This document shows positions 1 to 7,618 of a stretch of 38,889 bases of DNA, piece after piece. The DNA is from Vibrio hibernica. Lineage in GTDB: Bacteria; Pseudomonadota; Gammaproteobacteria; Enterobacterales; Vibrionaceae. The stretch covers positions 1-38,889 of the forward strand of contig NZ_VHKO01000025.1 in NCBI RefSeq assembly GCF_015223435.1, given 5' to 3'. The stretch's first letter is position 1, and every line of letters starts with the position of its first letter. The notes beneath the pieces are model-generated. The model searched no databases. It was given only the letters and a program-made list of their open reading frames with translations, and was not told the DNA's origin. Made by a program: the position numbers and the translations under genes.

Positions 1-287
1 AAATGCCATGTTTTAGAGCCGCGAGTTAACGTCACTTTTTTTTCATCAATACTGTTTATACGATAACCGTTAATCGACTCCCCAGAGCTTATAACTTTAT
101 CATTCAAAATAGCGATACACGGGCTATCTTTTTTGCAAACAATACTTTGCAAAACAGGAACATTATATTGCACACGTTTGGGCTTTTCAGATGCTGATAG
201 CCAGCCTAATGGCGCAGTAGGATCTTGCGCAGCTGATGCACAATGAGACGTGATAACAAAAAATGCTAATAATAAGAATTTAACCAC
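1..287 (-). CDS. mshK: MSHA biogenesis protein MshK, 3' end cut by window edge
   Basis: Read on the minus strand from a GTG at 287, this gives 95 codons with no stop before the window edge, so the C-terminus is missing. It starts with a hydrophobic signal-like segment (VKFLLLAFFVITSHCASAA), then the DPTAPLGW motif typical of MshK, and a later section reading SINGYRIN followed by TRGSKTW. This resembles PilP-type periplasmic pilus-assembly proteins. The GTG overlaps the end of mshJ by 8 bases, which implies translational coupling. MshK is believed to help link the inner-membrane assembly platform of the MSHA type IV pilus to the secretin. The position after mshI and mshJ matches the Vibrio order. 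The identification rests on these short motifs and the context, and is fairly secure. Confidence 0.8.
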   Translation of the reverse strand, partial: MVKFLLLAFFVITSHCASAAQDPTAPLGWLSASEKPKRVQYNVPVLQSIVCKKDSPCIAILNDKVISSGESINGYRINSIDEKKVTLTRGSKTWH

Positions 288-927
288 CGATAAACTCCTG
301 TTTTGCACCAAGCGTATATACGACTAACACTAACTTAGCCGTTGGATAACTGGTCACATTATAATCAAAACTTCGCCAGTAATATTTCATCGGCATTTGC
401 TCTAGCTGCGATAAATATGTTTGAATATCAAAATATTTTCCCGTGATTACTATTTTTACTGGGTGAATGTAATAACCGATATTCTCGGATGAATGGCTTA
501 ATGTTATTGGCTCGCTTGGTTGAGATTCGAGTGAAATTAATTTGAGATTATGAGTTTGATCTAGCACACTTTGCAGTAATCTCGCCATCCCAGTTGGAGT
601 CACTAAACTATCCACCACGCCCTCTAAGCGTAATGATAAATCTTGGCTTTGCTTCATTAGAAGGCCGTATTGTTTATCAACCCCTATATCAGGGTTAGTA
701 TTCAATTTTTTGTTGATCTGAGCAATTTGGCCGTGTAATTGACCAATAGATCCTTTTAATGAGTTTAATCGCGATGTTTGATCGCGATGTTTAATTGAAG
801 TGGGTTCAAGTAAAAAAGCAAAGAATAGGAAGATAATCACAACCCAACCCGCACCAGCTATCATCCACTTCTCACGAGCTGAAAGTTGCGCATACTTCTC
901 GTTCAGATCTGACCATTGTTGTTTCAT
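280..927 (-). CDS. mshJ: MSHA biogenesis protein MshJ (PilO-like)
   Basis: A 215-residue protein with a short cytoplasmic N-terminus, one membrane helix at about residues 21-41 (WMIAGAGWVVIIFLFFAFLL), a heptad-rich coiled-coil section at about 45-95 and a periplasmic C-terminal domain. This is the architecture of PilO/GspM-like alignment proteins, which pair with a PilN-like partner in the inner membrane during type IV pilus assembly. The ATG overlaps the mshI stop by four bases (ATGA), and the gene overlaps mshK downstream, so it belongs to one tight operon. The frame is intact even though mshI just upstream is broken, which suggests that the disruption is recent or tolerated. Expression may suffer from polarity. 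Confidence 0.88.
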   Translation of the reverse strand: MKQQWSDLNEKYAQLSAREKWMIAGAGWVVIIFLFFAFLLEPTSIKHRDQTSRLNSLKGSIGQLHGQIAQINKKLNTNPDIGVDKQYGLLMKQSQDLSLRLEGVVDSLVTPTGMARLLQSVLDQTHNLKLISLESQPSEPITLSHSSENIGYYIHPVKIVITGKYFDIQTYLSQLEQMPMKYYWRSFDYNVTSYPTAKLVLVVYTLGAKQEFIGG

Positions 928-1841
928 TTTTTATTTCCTGGTATTGAACGTAAAGAGAAGATGACGTTATCTTTATCATCGCGGCCGATAGATAAATGCT
1001 CAAAAGTACGTCCCACCAAACTTAATTCATCTTTAAACTGCCCAACCCAGCTAGGAACCACTTCAGGATTTCGAGCATAACCTTGAACATTAAGCTTATT
1101 ATCATCAATTTGGATGCTATTTAACGATATTTCGTTACTATTCAAATTCGCTAAACTAGACATGACACCTGAATAGCCTTCCAATTTTTCATCATCAAAG
1201 CTGTTAATCACATTGAGAGAATCTTGTTTCGTTTTCACATTTTCTTTTAAACGGGAAATAGCCGCAATTTTCGCAGGAGAAGGTTTGTGTGCTATTAATT
1301 TTTGATCGAGTGATTTTTTTTCCGTTAACAAAGTATTGGACTCATGGTTAAGCTTCGATATTTCTCCACTTAACGTATTATTTTGATAACTGTAAACACC
1401 ATAAATAATCATCATGATAAAAGAGATTAATACCCAACTAGAGACAATAAGGTTTAAATCGAACCACTCTTTTTTCGGTTGTAAATGCTCGGGATAAAGA
1501 TTGATACCTTGCAAACCATGCTCATAAGCCTCAACCGCCAAGGCGCCACCGCTTTGATACCCACCATTGCGAAGTTGTAGTGGTTCAACATTGATATTTA
1601 AGCGATCCTGTAGCTCTTTTTGTAATTCTTTCGAGTCTTCATCATCACAGCACAATATTAATTTATTAATTTGAACTTGCTTCAGTTGGGATGATAAATA
1701 ATCCATTGATCGTTGCAGTTCTAATGCTAAATCATCTTGTAGAAGAGAACTTGAAAAATTTCCCGTAATCGGTGGTATTACACCTCGGATAGTGCGATGA
1801 AAAACAGAAACTCCATCGACAAAAGCGCCAATTTTAAATTC

Positions 1842-1849
1842 GCTATTAC
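1842..1849. repeat. 8-bp target-site duplication, left copy
   Basis: GCTATTAC directly abuts the left inverted repeat of the element in mshI. It is repeated exactly at 2014-2021. Only one copy is needed to restore the mshI reading frame. Confidence 0.9.
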
Positions 1850-2013
1850 GTAAGCGTTCACCGGGAGGGGCTTGACAACGGTGAAAAGTAAGGAATTATG
1901 TGTTTTTATAACGTACGGGCATTAAAACTTTTCTAAATGCCAGAGAATAAGCATTAAAACGCTCTGAGGCATACTCCAGAATGCTTGTCAATACACTCCC
2001 GGTGAACGGTTAC
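1850..2013. mobile_element. 164-bp MITE with IS66-like ends inserted in mshI
   Basis: The ends are inverted repeats of about 29 bp with 25 matches. The left end begins GTAAGCGTTCACCGGGAG, and the right end read inward begins GTAACCGTTCACCGGGAG. Both continue to a shared TTGACAA. It is flanked by the exact 8-bp direct repeat GCTATTAC. Terminal GTAA and 8-bp duplications are hallmarks of the IS66 family, so this looks like a non-autonomous IS66-type derivative mobilised in trans. There is no coding capacity inside, and no transposase anywhere in the window. The structure and boundaries are seen directly. The family assignment is from remembered IS66 features. Confidence 0.88.
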
Positions 2014-2021
2014 GCTATTAC
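2014..2021. repeat. 8-bp target-site duplication, right copy
   Basis: Exact second copy of GCTATTAC, directly abutting the right inverted repeat of the element in mshI. Confidence 0.9.
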
Positions 2022-2583
2022 TATTACGGTGAAGCAGCATAAAAGGAGATGAATGAGAATTAACTGCCCAAACCTGATCTTCTGGCAATATTTGCAATAA
2101 CTCAATATTACGCTGGGTGAGTTCAGATTGAATCTCATCCAACAGCTTTTTAGTAATTACATAAGCTTGTATTTTAGTACTATGCGGAAGTTCCACACCA
2201 TCGGAAATAATATCGGCAATACGACCCGTGATCAGATCTTTTAATAAAAAAGGTAAAGCAACTGACCATTCATTTTTAGGTATGGCCGGTTTATCTATTT
2301 GATAACTATGATAGAGGTGCGAACCAAGCGTTACACTCGCTTTCAGGTTGTTACACCCTTCATTATCTAGTGCGATTCCTAATTGAGTCTGCCAGTTTTT
2401 ATCCTCTAATTTTAAGACAATGGCTGGCTCGATCACTGATTCTTCGGTAATTTTTGACAAATAAATACCATCACTGAATATAACAATACTCAGTGATGAC
2501 TTATTTGGCTTCTTCGAAGCGAATCTTTGTAGAAATGACGTCATACTCATGATGTTGTTGCTTTCCTTTGTTATCACCAACCG

Positions 2584-4605
2584 CTATCGCCAGCGATTTC
2601 TTCGACCTGGTTTAATCGACTTAGCTAATGTTGCATTTTTTGTTGGTTTTAATGATGGCGGTTCTAATGGTAATAGCTGAGATTCAGGTTTAAAAAATCG
2701 GCCTTGAGCGCCACTCAACCCTAAACCATCAAGTACTTTCCATTCTTTTTCATCTTCGACGCCAACCGCCAAAATTTTGATATCATTATCAACACACGAA
2801 CCTAATAAACTTCTGATAAATAGTTGATTTTCACTGCGCAAGTGAATCTGTTTAATTAAGCTTCGATGTAATTTTAAATACGTAATCGGCAAGTCTTTAG
2901 TGTAGTGAGTACTCACAATCGTACGGCCCACTTGATTAACAATCACCTGACACCCTAAACCCGCAAGCATTTTTACGACTGGTCGCATACAGTCTAAATT
3001 ATTAACTAAATTACCTTCTACGAATTCAAAAGATAGTCGATGCCTCACACTTTTTGGCAATTGTAATAATTCATAACGAAGCCAGTTCGTATAAGCTCTC
3101 TTCTTAAACGGTTCTACAAACAAGTTAATGGAATAATGAGCACTCGTGTCATGCCTTTTAAGATACGTGAAAATAACATTAATACTTGTTTGATCTAATT
3201 TCTTTTCGTAACCAACTTGTTCGATAGCGGTTAAAAATCTCGACGCCTTAACCACAACATCTGACTCGTCTATTATTCTTGTAAATAGCTCATAATGTTC
3301 GATTTTTTGAGCTCTTTCATTAATTAAATAACAGGGTTGCTGAAAAACAATCACGCCTTCAAGCGTCAACGCTACATCAAACAAATTCCGCCACCGAACC
3401 CCCCCTCGATATTCAAGCGTTGTACTTATTTTCTTTTTATATTTAGCCCAACCATTAAGTTCATCAAGACGAGCCGTTTTTAATGCTATTTCGGCTTCAT
3501 CAATTATTCGCCCGCGACGCTCCCCTTGAGAAAAGGCACTTAACCCAATATGGCACCAATTATTGATATCTATACCATCTGGAGGCGTAAGTTTTTTTAA
3601 TTGATTAATACACTGAGCCGCCATCGTTGAAATTTCTTTTTCAGATTGATGCGGTATCATTAGCGCAAATTGGGAGTCATAATATCTAGAGAGGACTGAA
3701 TTCGGATATTTTTGAATTAAGTTTGATAATACTTGACCAACTTCAATTAAAAACGCATCGGCCTTTCCTTTACCAATATCCTCAGCTGTATCCTCCCAGT
3801 CATTAATTGATACCACCAGCACACCACCTGTCACCCCTGCTTCTTGTAAAGCAGATTCTAATTTGCTATCAAATAATACTCGGTTAGCGGCACCCGTTAA
3901 TTGATCTAGAAAGGTATGTGTACGAATAAAAGTATCAAAGCGACTCCTTTCTTGACGAGCGTCTTGCAACTCATCAATCAATCTATCCAAAGCTTCACTT
4001 GCGGTATACGGCCACTCTCTTTCATCCCCTTTAGCAAATTTCTCAACTTGTCCGGCGAGTATCATTCGGCCACGCTCTTCAAGGAGCTCCGAGCCATATA
4101 GCTGCTCTTTTAACCACTTCAATCCTTGAATTAAGCAAAATACAACCAAAGCAACCGCTAAAGTTAGAGAGAAAAAAGCCTGAAAGGAATAATTATTATT
4201 GGTGTAAAGCGGCATGATTTTAAATGATGCTACGTAATGATGATTTTGCTCTAAAGGGATAGTTTTTTGATAAAGAAGTGAGGCATCTTGCGAAGATTGT
4301 CCTAGTGTCGTATCTGTGAATAAATAAGTCACACCAGCAGGAGAGGTTAATTTAAACTCGGCCACATTATTAGTTTGTAACAATTTAGGTAGCCAATGGC
4401 GTATAGAATCAAAATCTTGTGAAGAAGACAATTCATGATCAACGACTTGAGTAAGACGCTTTAAATTTTGGTCAATATAATCATTGCCCATTTTCTGGAA
4501 GGTAAATACCCCACCCACAAATAAAATAAACATAGCAGCAAGCACAATGATGGTCACAAAGGCGACTAAACGAGTACTTAGCTTTAATGTTGGGGTATAT
4601 CTCAT
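2584..4605 (-). CDS. csrD: CsrD/MshH, degenerate GGDEF-EAL regulator
   Basis: A 673-residue membrane protein. Two membrane helices (about residues 11-32 and 144-163) enclose a periplasmic region. A HAMP-like linker follows, then a GGDEF-fold domain (about 235-370) and an EAL-fold domain (about 410-650). Both signature motifs are eroded: the GGDEF position reads around YDSQFALMIP, and the EAL start reads ELFTRI. This fits CsrD, which does not turn over c-di-GMP but promotes RNase E-dependent decay of the CsrB/C small RNAs. In vibrios the gene heads the MSHA cluster and is also called mshH. It ends four bases before the earliest possible mshI start. Its length is near that of the E. coli protein (about 646). 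A basic tail (GRRNRWR) closes it. Confidence 0.9.
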   Translation of the reverse strand: MRYTPTLKLSTRLVAFVTIIVLAAMFILFVGGVFTFQKMGNDYIDQNLKRLTQVVDHELSSSQDFDSIRHWLPKLLQTNNVAEFKLTSPAGVTYLFTDTTLGQSSQDASLLYQKTIPLEQNHHYVASFKIMPLYTNNNYSFQAFFSLTLAVALVVFCLIQGLKWLKEQLYGSELLEERGRMILAGQVEKFAKGDEREWPYTASEALDRLIDELQDARQERSRFDTFIRTHTFLDQLTGAANRVLFDSKLESALQEAGVTGGVLVVSINDWEDTAEDIGKGKADAFLIEVGQVLSNLIQKYPNSVLSRYYDSQFALMIPHQSEKEISTMAAQCINQLKKLTPPDGIDINNWCHIGLSAFSQGERRGRIIDEAEIALKTARLDELNGWAKYKKKISTTLEYRGGVRWRNLFDVALTLEGVIVFQQPCYLINERAQKIEHYELFTRIIDESDVVVKASRFLTAIEQVGYEKKLDQTSINVIFTYLKRHDTSAHYSINLFVEPFKKRAYTNWLRYELLQLPKSVRHRLSFEFVEGNLVNNLDCMRPVVKMLAGLGCQVIVNQVGRTIVSTHYTKDLPITYLKLHRSLIKQIHLRSENQLFIRSLLGSCVDNDIKILAVGVEDEKEWKVLDGLGLSGAQGRFFKPESQLLPLEPPSLKPTKNATLAKSIKPGRRNRWR

Positions 4606-4668
4606 TTAACTATTCCATTTAATTCGTGACTAGCATCCTGCTATATCCGTCTTACTCAGCTCGGTATG

Positions 4669-4691
4669 ACCTTATGATATGCATTATAAGG
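4669..4691 (-). promoter_or_regulatory. Possible csrD promoter within a palindrome
   Basis: On the minus strand a perfect TATAAT lies at 4683-4688, about 80 bases upstream of csrD. It overlaps a 7-bp inverted repeat (ACCTTAT at 4669-4675 and ATAAGGT at 4685-4691). No good -35 is visible, so this is tentative. Confidence 0.35.
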
Positions 4692-4710
4692 TTCTTACTT
4701 AAACGATAAT

Positions 4711-4746
4711 AAAGCCTCTCTAAACTTAACATTTAAAAGAGGCTTT
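4711..4746. terminator. Likely ssb intrinsic terminator
   Basis: AAAGCCTCT at 4711-4719 pairs with AGAGGCTTT at 4738-4746 around an AT-rich loop of 18 bases. It lies just after the ssb stop on the minus strand, with T-rich flanks. The loop is long for an intrinsic terminator. Confidence 0.55.
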
Positions 4747-4829
4747 CATTTTAATCTATTTCTTTGTTTTATAAGTACTAAAGCTAATTATAAATTAAAG
4801 TTAACTTAACACTAATAACTTTATATCAT

Positions 4830-5369
4830 TTAGAACGGAATATCGTCATCAAAATCCATTGGTGGCTCATTATATTGAGGTTGAGCCTGTTGCGGTGCTT
4901 GCTGTTGTACTCTTGGAGCAGCTTGTTGTTGAGATTGCTGCTGAGGTTGTTGAGGTTGTCCCCAATTTCCACCTTGTTGCTGCTGACCACCTGCCGCTGG
5001 CGAGTTTCCACCTTGTGCACGGCCACCAAGCATTTGCATTACACCATTAAAGCCTTGAACAACAACCTCAGTGGTAAAACGATCTTGACCACTTTGATCT
5101 TGCCACTTACGAGTTTGTAATTGACCTTCAATATAAACTTGAGATCCTTTACGTAAATACTCACCAGCAACTTCTGCTAATTTGCCAAATAATGCAACAC
5201 GGTGCCATTCAGTTTTTTCACGCTGTTCGCCCGTCGCTTTATCTCTCCAAGACTCTGAAGTCGCAATCGTAATATTGGCAACTGCACCGCCACTTGGCAG
5301 ATAACGAATCTCAGGATCTGCACCTAAGTTCCCAACTAATATTACTTTATTTATTCCGCGGCTAGCCAT
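4830..5369 (-). CDS. ssb: Single-stranded DNA-binding protein SSB
   Basis: 179 residues. The N-terminal OB-fold (about 1-110) starts [16 protein letters not shown] and contains the [12 protein letters not shown] segment. A low-complexity linker rich in Gln, Gly and Pro (about 115-165) follows, and the conserved acidic tip DFDDDIPF closes the protein. SSB coats single-stranded DNA in replication, repair and recombination, and its tip recruits partner proteins. The ATG at 5369 was chosen because it matches the family start, has GGAG eight bases upstream, and follows a TATAAT at 5407-5412. A longer open frame to 5450 would cross that promoter. The gene is divergent from qstR. Confidence 0.97.
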   Translation of the reverse strand: MASRGINKVILVGNLGADPEIRYLPSGGAVANITIATSESWRDKATGEQREKTEWHRVALFGKLAEVAGEYLRKGSQVYIEGQLQTRKWQDQSGQDRFTTEVVVQGFNGVMQMLGGRAQGGNSPAAGGQQQQGGNWGQPQQPQQQSQQQAAPRVQQQAPQQAQPQYNEPPMDFDDDIPF

Positions 5370-5406
5370 GCTCTGCTCCGTCTCATTCTGTTTCAAATAG
5401 TCCAAA

Positions 5407-5435
5407 ATTATATCATGATTTATCCCTATGCCCAA
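5407..5435 (-). promoter_or_regulatory. Putative ssb promoter
   Basis: On the minus strand a perfect -10 TATAAT lies at 5407-5412, with a weak -35 TTGGGC at 5430-5435 and a 17-base spacer. It sits about 40 bases upstream of the ssb start. Confidence 0.6.
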
Positions 5436-5731
5436 TGTAATTGAAGTCATCGAAAATCATCAAAATCTCACTTTAAGTAAACTACATTACCGGTAATCTG
5501 TGTCGAGAAACGACTATCGGTAAGGCTAATGGCGAAAGCTACCGCACACCCATTCATTATTTTTTAAACTTACAAAGCAACTAACGATCTATTTTTATGC
5601 TGATGTATTTTATCTCATTATTAAGAATACAGTGGTATTTATCTTAGAAAACCACGTAATAAAAGCGCGCACTGATTAAAGTAAGACCTTCCACCCTTCC
5701 GCTCTTCCATTCAATTAGGTCACGCAAAGAA
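5436..5731. other. ssb-qstR divergent intergenic region with a nested hairpin
   Basis: This region holds no open frame that looks like a gene. It contains a nested fold: TTACCG at 5487-5492 pairs with CGGTAA at 5518-5523, enclosing GTCG-AGAAA-CGAC at 5502-5514. No CTG-N10-CAG LexA box was found, unlike the uvrA upstream region. The control elements of qstR should lie here, but I could not identify a specific site. Confidence 0.45.
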
Positions 5732-6379
5732 ATGATAACGTCATCACAAACAACCATCTACCTACTCTCTCCATTTATATCTGAAACACATCCATTTTTT
5801 CAGCAGTTAAAACAATCCTCACATTTTAAATTTCAGCTGCTGAACCTAAGGAGCATGACTTATCTGCATAATAATCAGCATAAATATATGATATTAATTG
5901 ATGGTCATTTTTCAGAAGAGGAATTATTTGAACTCCAGAACCACATACTATTAAGAAAATCTTATGCATCAATATTTTTTCATGCCCCCAAGCAAGATAA
6001 TTTGCTATTAGTATCGCAATGGAAAAATCTGTCTGGTTACTTCCCACTCGACACCAGCGTCGATGAAATATTGATAGAACTCATTGAAATAGAAAAAGGC
6101 AGAAATCGCTTACCTCGTTACCTCCTCAGTAATCTATTTCAATATTGGCAAGGTATAACTCAATCAAATAACCACAATGTAGTTGCTGTAAAATTAGCAT
6201 TAACACGACGCGAGTTAGAAATTCTCAATCACCTGCAGATCGGACAAAGTAACCTCGACATTGCCGATTCCTTATTTGTAAGTGAGCACACGATTAAATC
6301 CCACCTATATCGAATTTTCAAAAAACTTAATGTTAACAATCGTCGGCAAGCAATTAATTGGGCTCATTTATATTTATAA
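5732..6379 (+). CDS. qstR: LuxR-type competence regulator QstR
   Basis: 215 residues, the usual length for VpsT/CsgD/QstR-type regulators. The N-terminal half is a diverged receiver-like domain. The C-terminal LuxR/GerE helix-turn-helix (about 150-210) is clear, with LTRRELEILNHL, an IADSLFVSEHTIKSHLYRIF recognition-helix region and KLNVNNRRQAINWA. In V. cholerae the gene between ssb and galU is qstR, a regulator induced by TfoX (chitin) and HapR (quorum sensing) that activates DNA-uptake genes. The same neighbours are here, which supports the name over vpsT or csgD. The AT-rich coding sequence and weak ribosome site fit a conditionally expressed regulator. The N-terminus diverges quickly within this family, so the name depends partly on synteny. 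Confidence 0.82.
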   Translation: MITSSQTTIYLLSPFISETHPFFQQLKQSSHFKFQLLNLRSMTYLHNNQHKYMILIDGHFSEEELFELQNHILLRKSYASIFFHAPKQDNLLLVSQWKNLSGYFPLDTSVDEILIELIEIEKGRNRLPRYLLSNLFQYWQGITQSNNHNVVAVKLALTRRELEILNHLQIGQSNLDIADSLFVSEHTIKSHLYRIFKKLNVNNRRQAINWAHLYL

Positions 6380-6537
6380 CCTCAATCGAAAATCAGCCTT
6401 TCGTATTTTATTTCAATAGCTTGTATGACCTCACTGACACCATGAATAACAACATTATTTGTTTTCATGACTGGAATAATGCTATGTTAGCCTCCATTAA
6501 ACAGCACTTATTATTTTAATTCCTACAAGGTTAAGTC

Positions 6538-7404
6538 ATGATCAAAAAATGTCTATTTCCCGCCGCTGGATACGGAACTCGTTTCTTACCTGCAACCAAA
6601 TCAATGCCAAAAGAAATGATGCCAATCGTAAACAAGCCATTAATTGAATATGGTGTTGAAGAAGCCATTGAAGCTGGCATGACAGGAATGTGTATCGTTA
6701 CAGGCCGTGGTAAACATTCACTAACCGATCACTTTGATAAAAACTACGAGTTAGAACACCAAATTAGTGGTACCAGCAAAGAAAACCTATTAATCAACAT
6801 TCGTAACATCATCGATAGCGCTAACTTCACTTATACCCGCCAACGAGAAATGAAAGGATTAGGCCACGCGATCCTAACGGGTCGTGAGTTAGTCGGCGAT
6901 GAACCTTTTGCTGTCGTGTTAGCTGATGATTTATGTGTTAATCCTGAACAAGGCGTACTGTCACAAATGGTGGCACTGTATAAACAATTTCGCTGTACCA
7001 TTGTCGCAGTTCAAGAAGTCCCAAAAGAAGAAGCCTATAAGTATGGTGTTATTGCCGGTGAAATGATTAAAGATGATCTTTACCGAGTTGATGACATGGT
7101 TGAAAAACCAGAGCCAGGTACAGAGCCAAGCAATCTGGCTATTATTGGCCGTTATATATTAACTCCAGACATTTTTGAGTTAATTGAAAACACCGAACCA
7201 GGTAAAGGTGGTGAGATTCAGATTACCGATGCTCTTTTAAAACAAGCCAAATCAGGCTGTGTATTAGCGTATAAATTTAAAGGCCATCGTTTTGATTGCG
7301 GTAGCGTTGAAGGCTACATTGAAGCAACTAACTATTGCTATGAAAACCTTTATTTAAAACAAAATGATACAAAAAAACAAGAAGTAACCTCACCTTATAA
7401 ATAA
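6538..7404 (+). CDS. galU: UTP-glucose-1-phosphate uridylyltransferase GalU
   Basis: 288 residues. GalU makes UDP-glucose from UTP and glucose-1-phosphate, feeding the Leloir pathway, lipopolysaccharide core and capsule or biofilm polysaccharides in the cytosol. The nucleotidyltransferase signature starts at about residue 7 (FPAAGYGTRFLPATKSMPKE). VLADDLCV (metal and nucleotide site) and DDMVEKPEPG follow, and the sugar-binding GGEIQITDAL is towards the end. The length is slightly below E. coli GalU (302). AAGG lies eight bases before the ATG. A strong hairpin terminator follows, so the gene is probably a single transcription unit between qstR and uvrA. Confidence 0.96.
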   Translation: MIKKCLFPAAGYGTRFLPATKSMPKEMMPIVNKPLIEYGVEEAIEAGMTGMCIVTGRGKHSLTDHFDKNYELEHQISGTSKENLLINIRNIIDSANFTYTRQREMKGLGHAILTGRELVGDEPFAVVLADDLCVNPEQGVLSQMVALYKQFRCTIVAVQEVPKEEAYKYGVIAGEMIKDDLYRVDDMVEKPEPGTEPSNLAIIGRYILTPDIFELIENTEPGKGGEIQITDALLKQAKSGCVLAYKFKGHRFDCGSVEGYIEATNYCYENLYLKQNDTKKQEVTSPYK

Positions 7405-7410
7405 CGTTTT

Positions 7411-7445
7411 AGCCGTAACATGCACTTGCTGTTACGGCTTTTTAC
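7411..7445 (+). terminator. galU intrinsic terminator
   Basis: AGCCGTAACA at 7411-7420 pairs perfectly with TGTTACGGCT at 7430-7439 across a 9-base loop, followed by a T-run. It starts 7 bases after the galU stop. Confidence 0.88.
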
Positions 7446-7460
7446 TGTTTTTTTATACAG
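7445..7460 (+). promoter_or_regulatory. LexA (SOS) box upstream of uvrA
   Basis: CTGTTTTTTTATACAG is a match to the CTG-N10-CAG LexA consensus. It lies about 160 bases before the uvrA start, just after the galU terminator. uvrA is a classic SOS gene, so LexA repression is expected. The core promoter was not resolved. Confidence 0.75.
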
Positions 7461-7618
7461 GATTTTATTTTCACTTTCTGCTCGCTATGTAATACTTCGA
7501 GTCAAAGTCACTAAAGTTGTAATAAAGCCGTAAGTAATTAAAGTGAATCAACGCTACCAACAAGGCTGCATCTTCAAGTAAGACGAATATTCCCATTCTA
7601 CTAATGAGAGCATAAAGC

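Larger units (their letters stand above)
924..2550 (-). pseudogene. mshI: mshI, MSHA biogenesis protein, interrupted by a small transposable element
   Basis: Two fragments of one gene lie in order. The 5' part runs from an ATG at 2550 and encodes the PilM-like ATPase-fold portion, ending near LLHRNSNS before it passes into foreign sequence and stops at 1954. The 3' part is open from inside the element and continues as GAFVDGVSVFHRTIRG, then a PilN-like segment with a membrane helix near WVLISFIMMIIYGVYSY, to the stop at 924. Between them lie the 164-bp element at 1850-2013 and the 8-bp duplication. Removing the element and one copy joins the frames seamlessly as LLHRNSNSEFKIGAF, giving about 484 residues, a normal MshI length. 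The first Met of the C-terminal fragment is at 1706. An upstream TTG at 2580 is open, but the ATG looks better. Full-length MshI cannot be made as the sequence stands. Confidence 0.9.

Noticed and set aside
1707..1953. mshI break as a sequencing frameshift
   Set aside because: The foreign 164 bp has paired inverted ends and an exact target duplication, which an error would not create.
1849..2015. The inverted repeats in mshI as an invertible switch
   Set aside because: Flipping the segment between the repeats still gives a stop in the mshI frame. Clean excision with one 8-bp copy restores it, so a transposon insertion explains the data better.
4826..5120. Several frames inside ssb on both strands
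   Set aside because: They arise from the repetitive Gln/Gly/Pro codons of the SSB linker and show low-complexity translations only.
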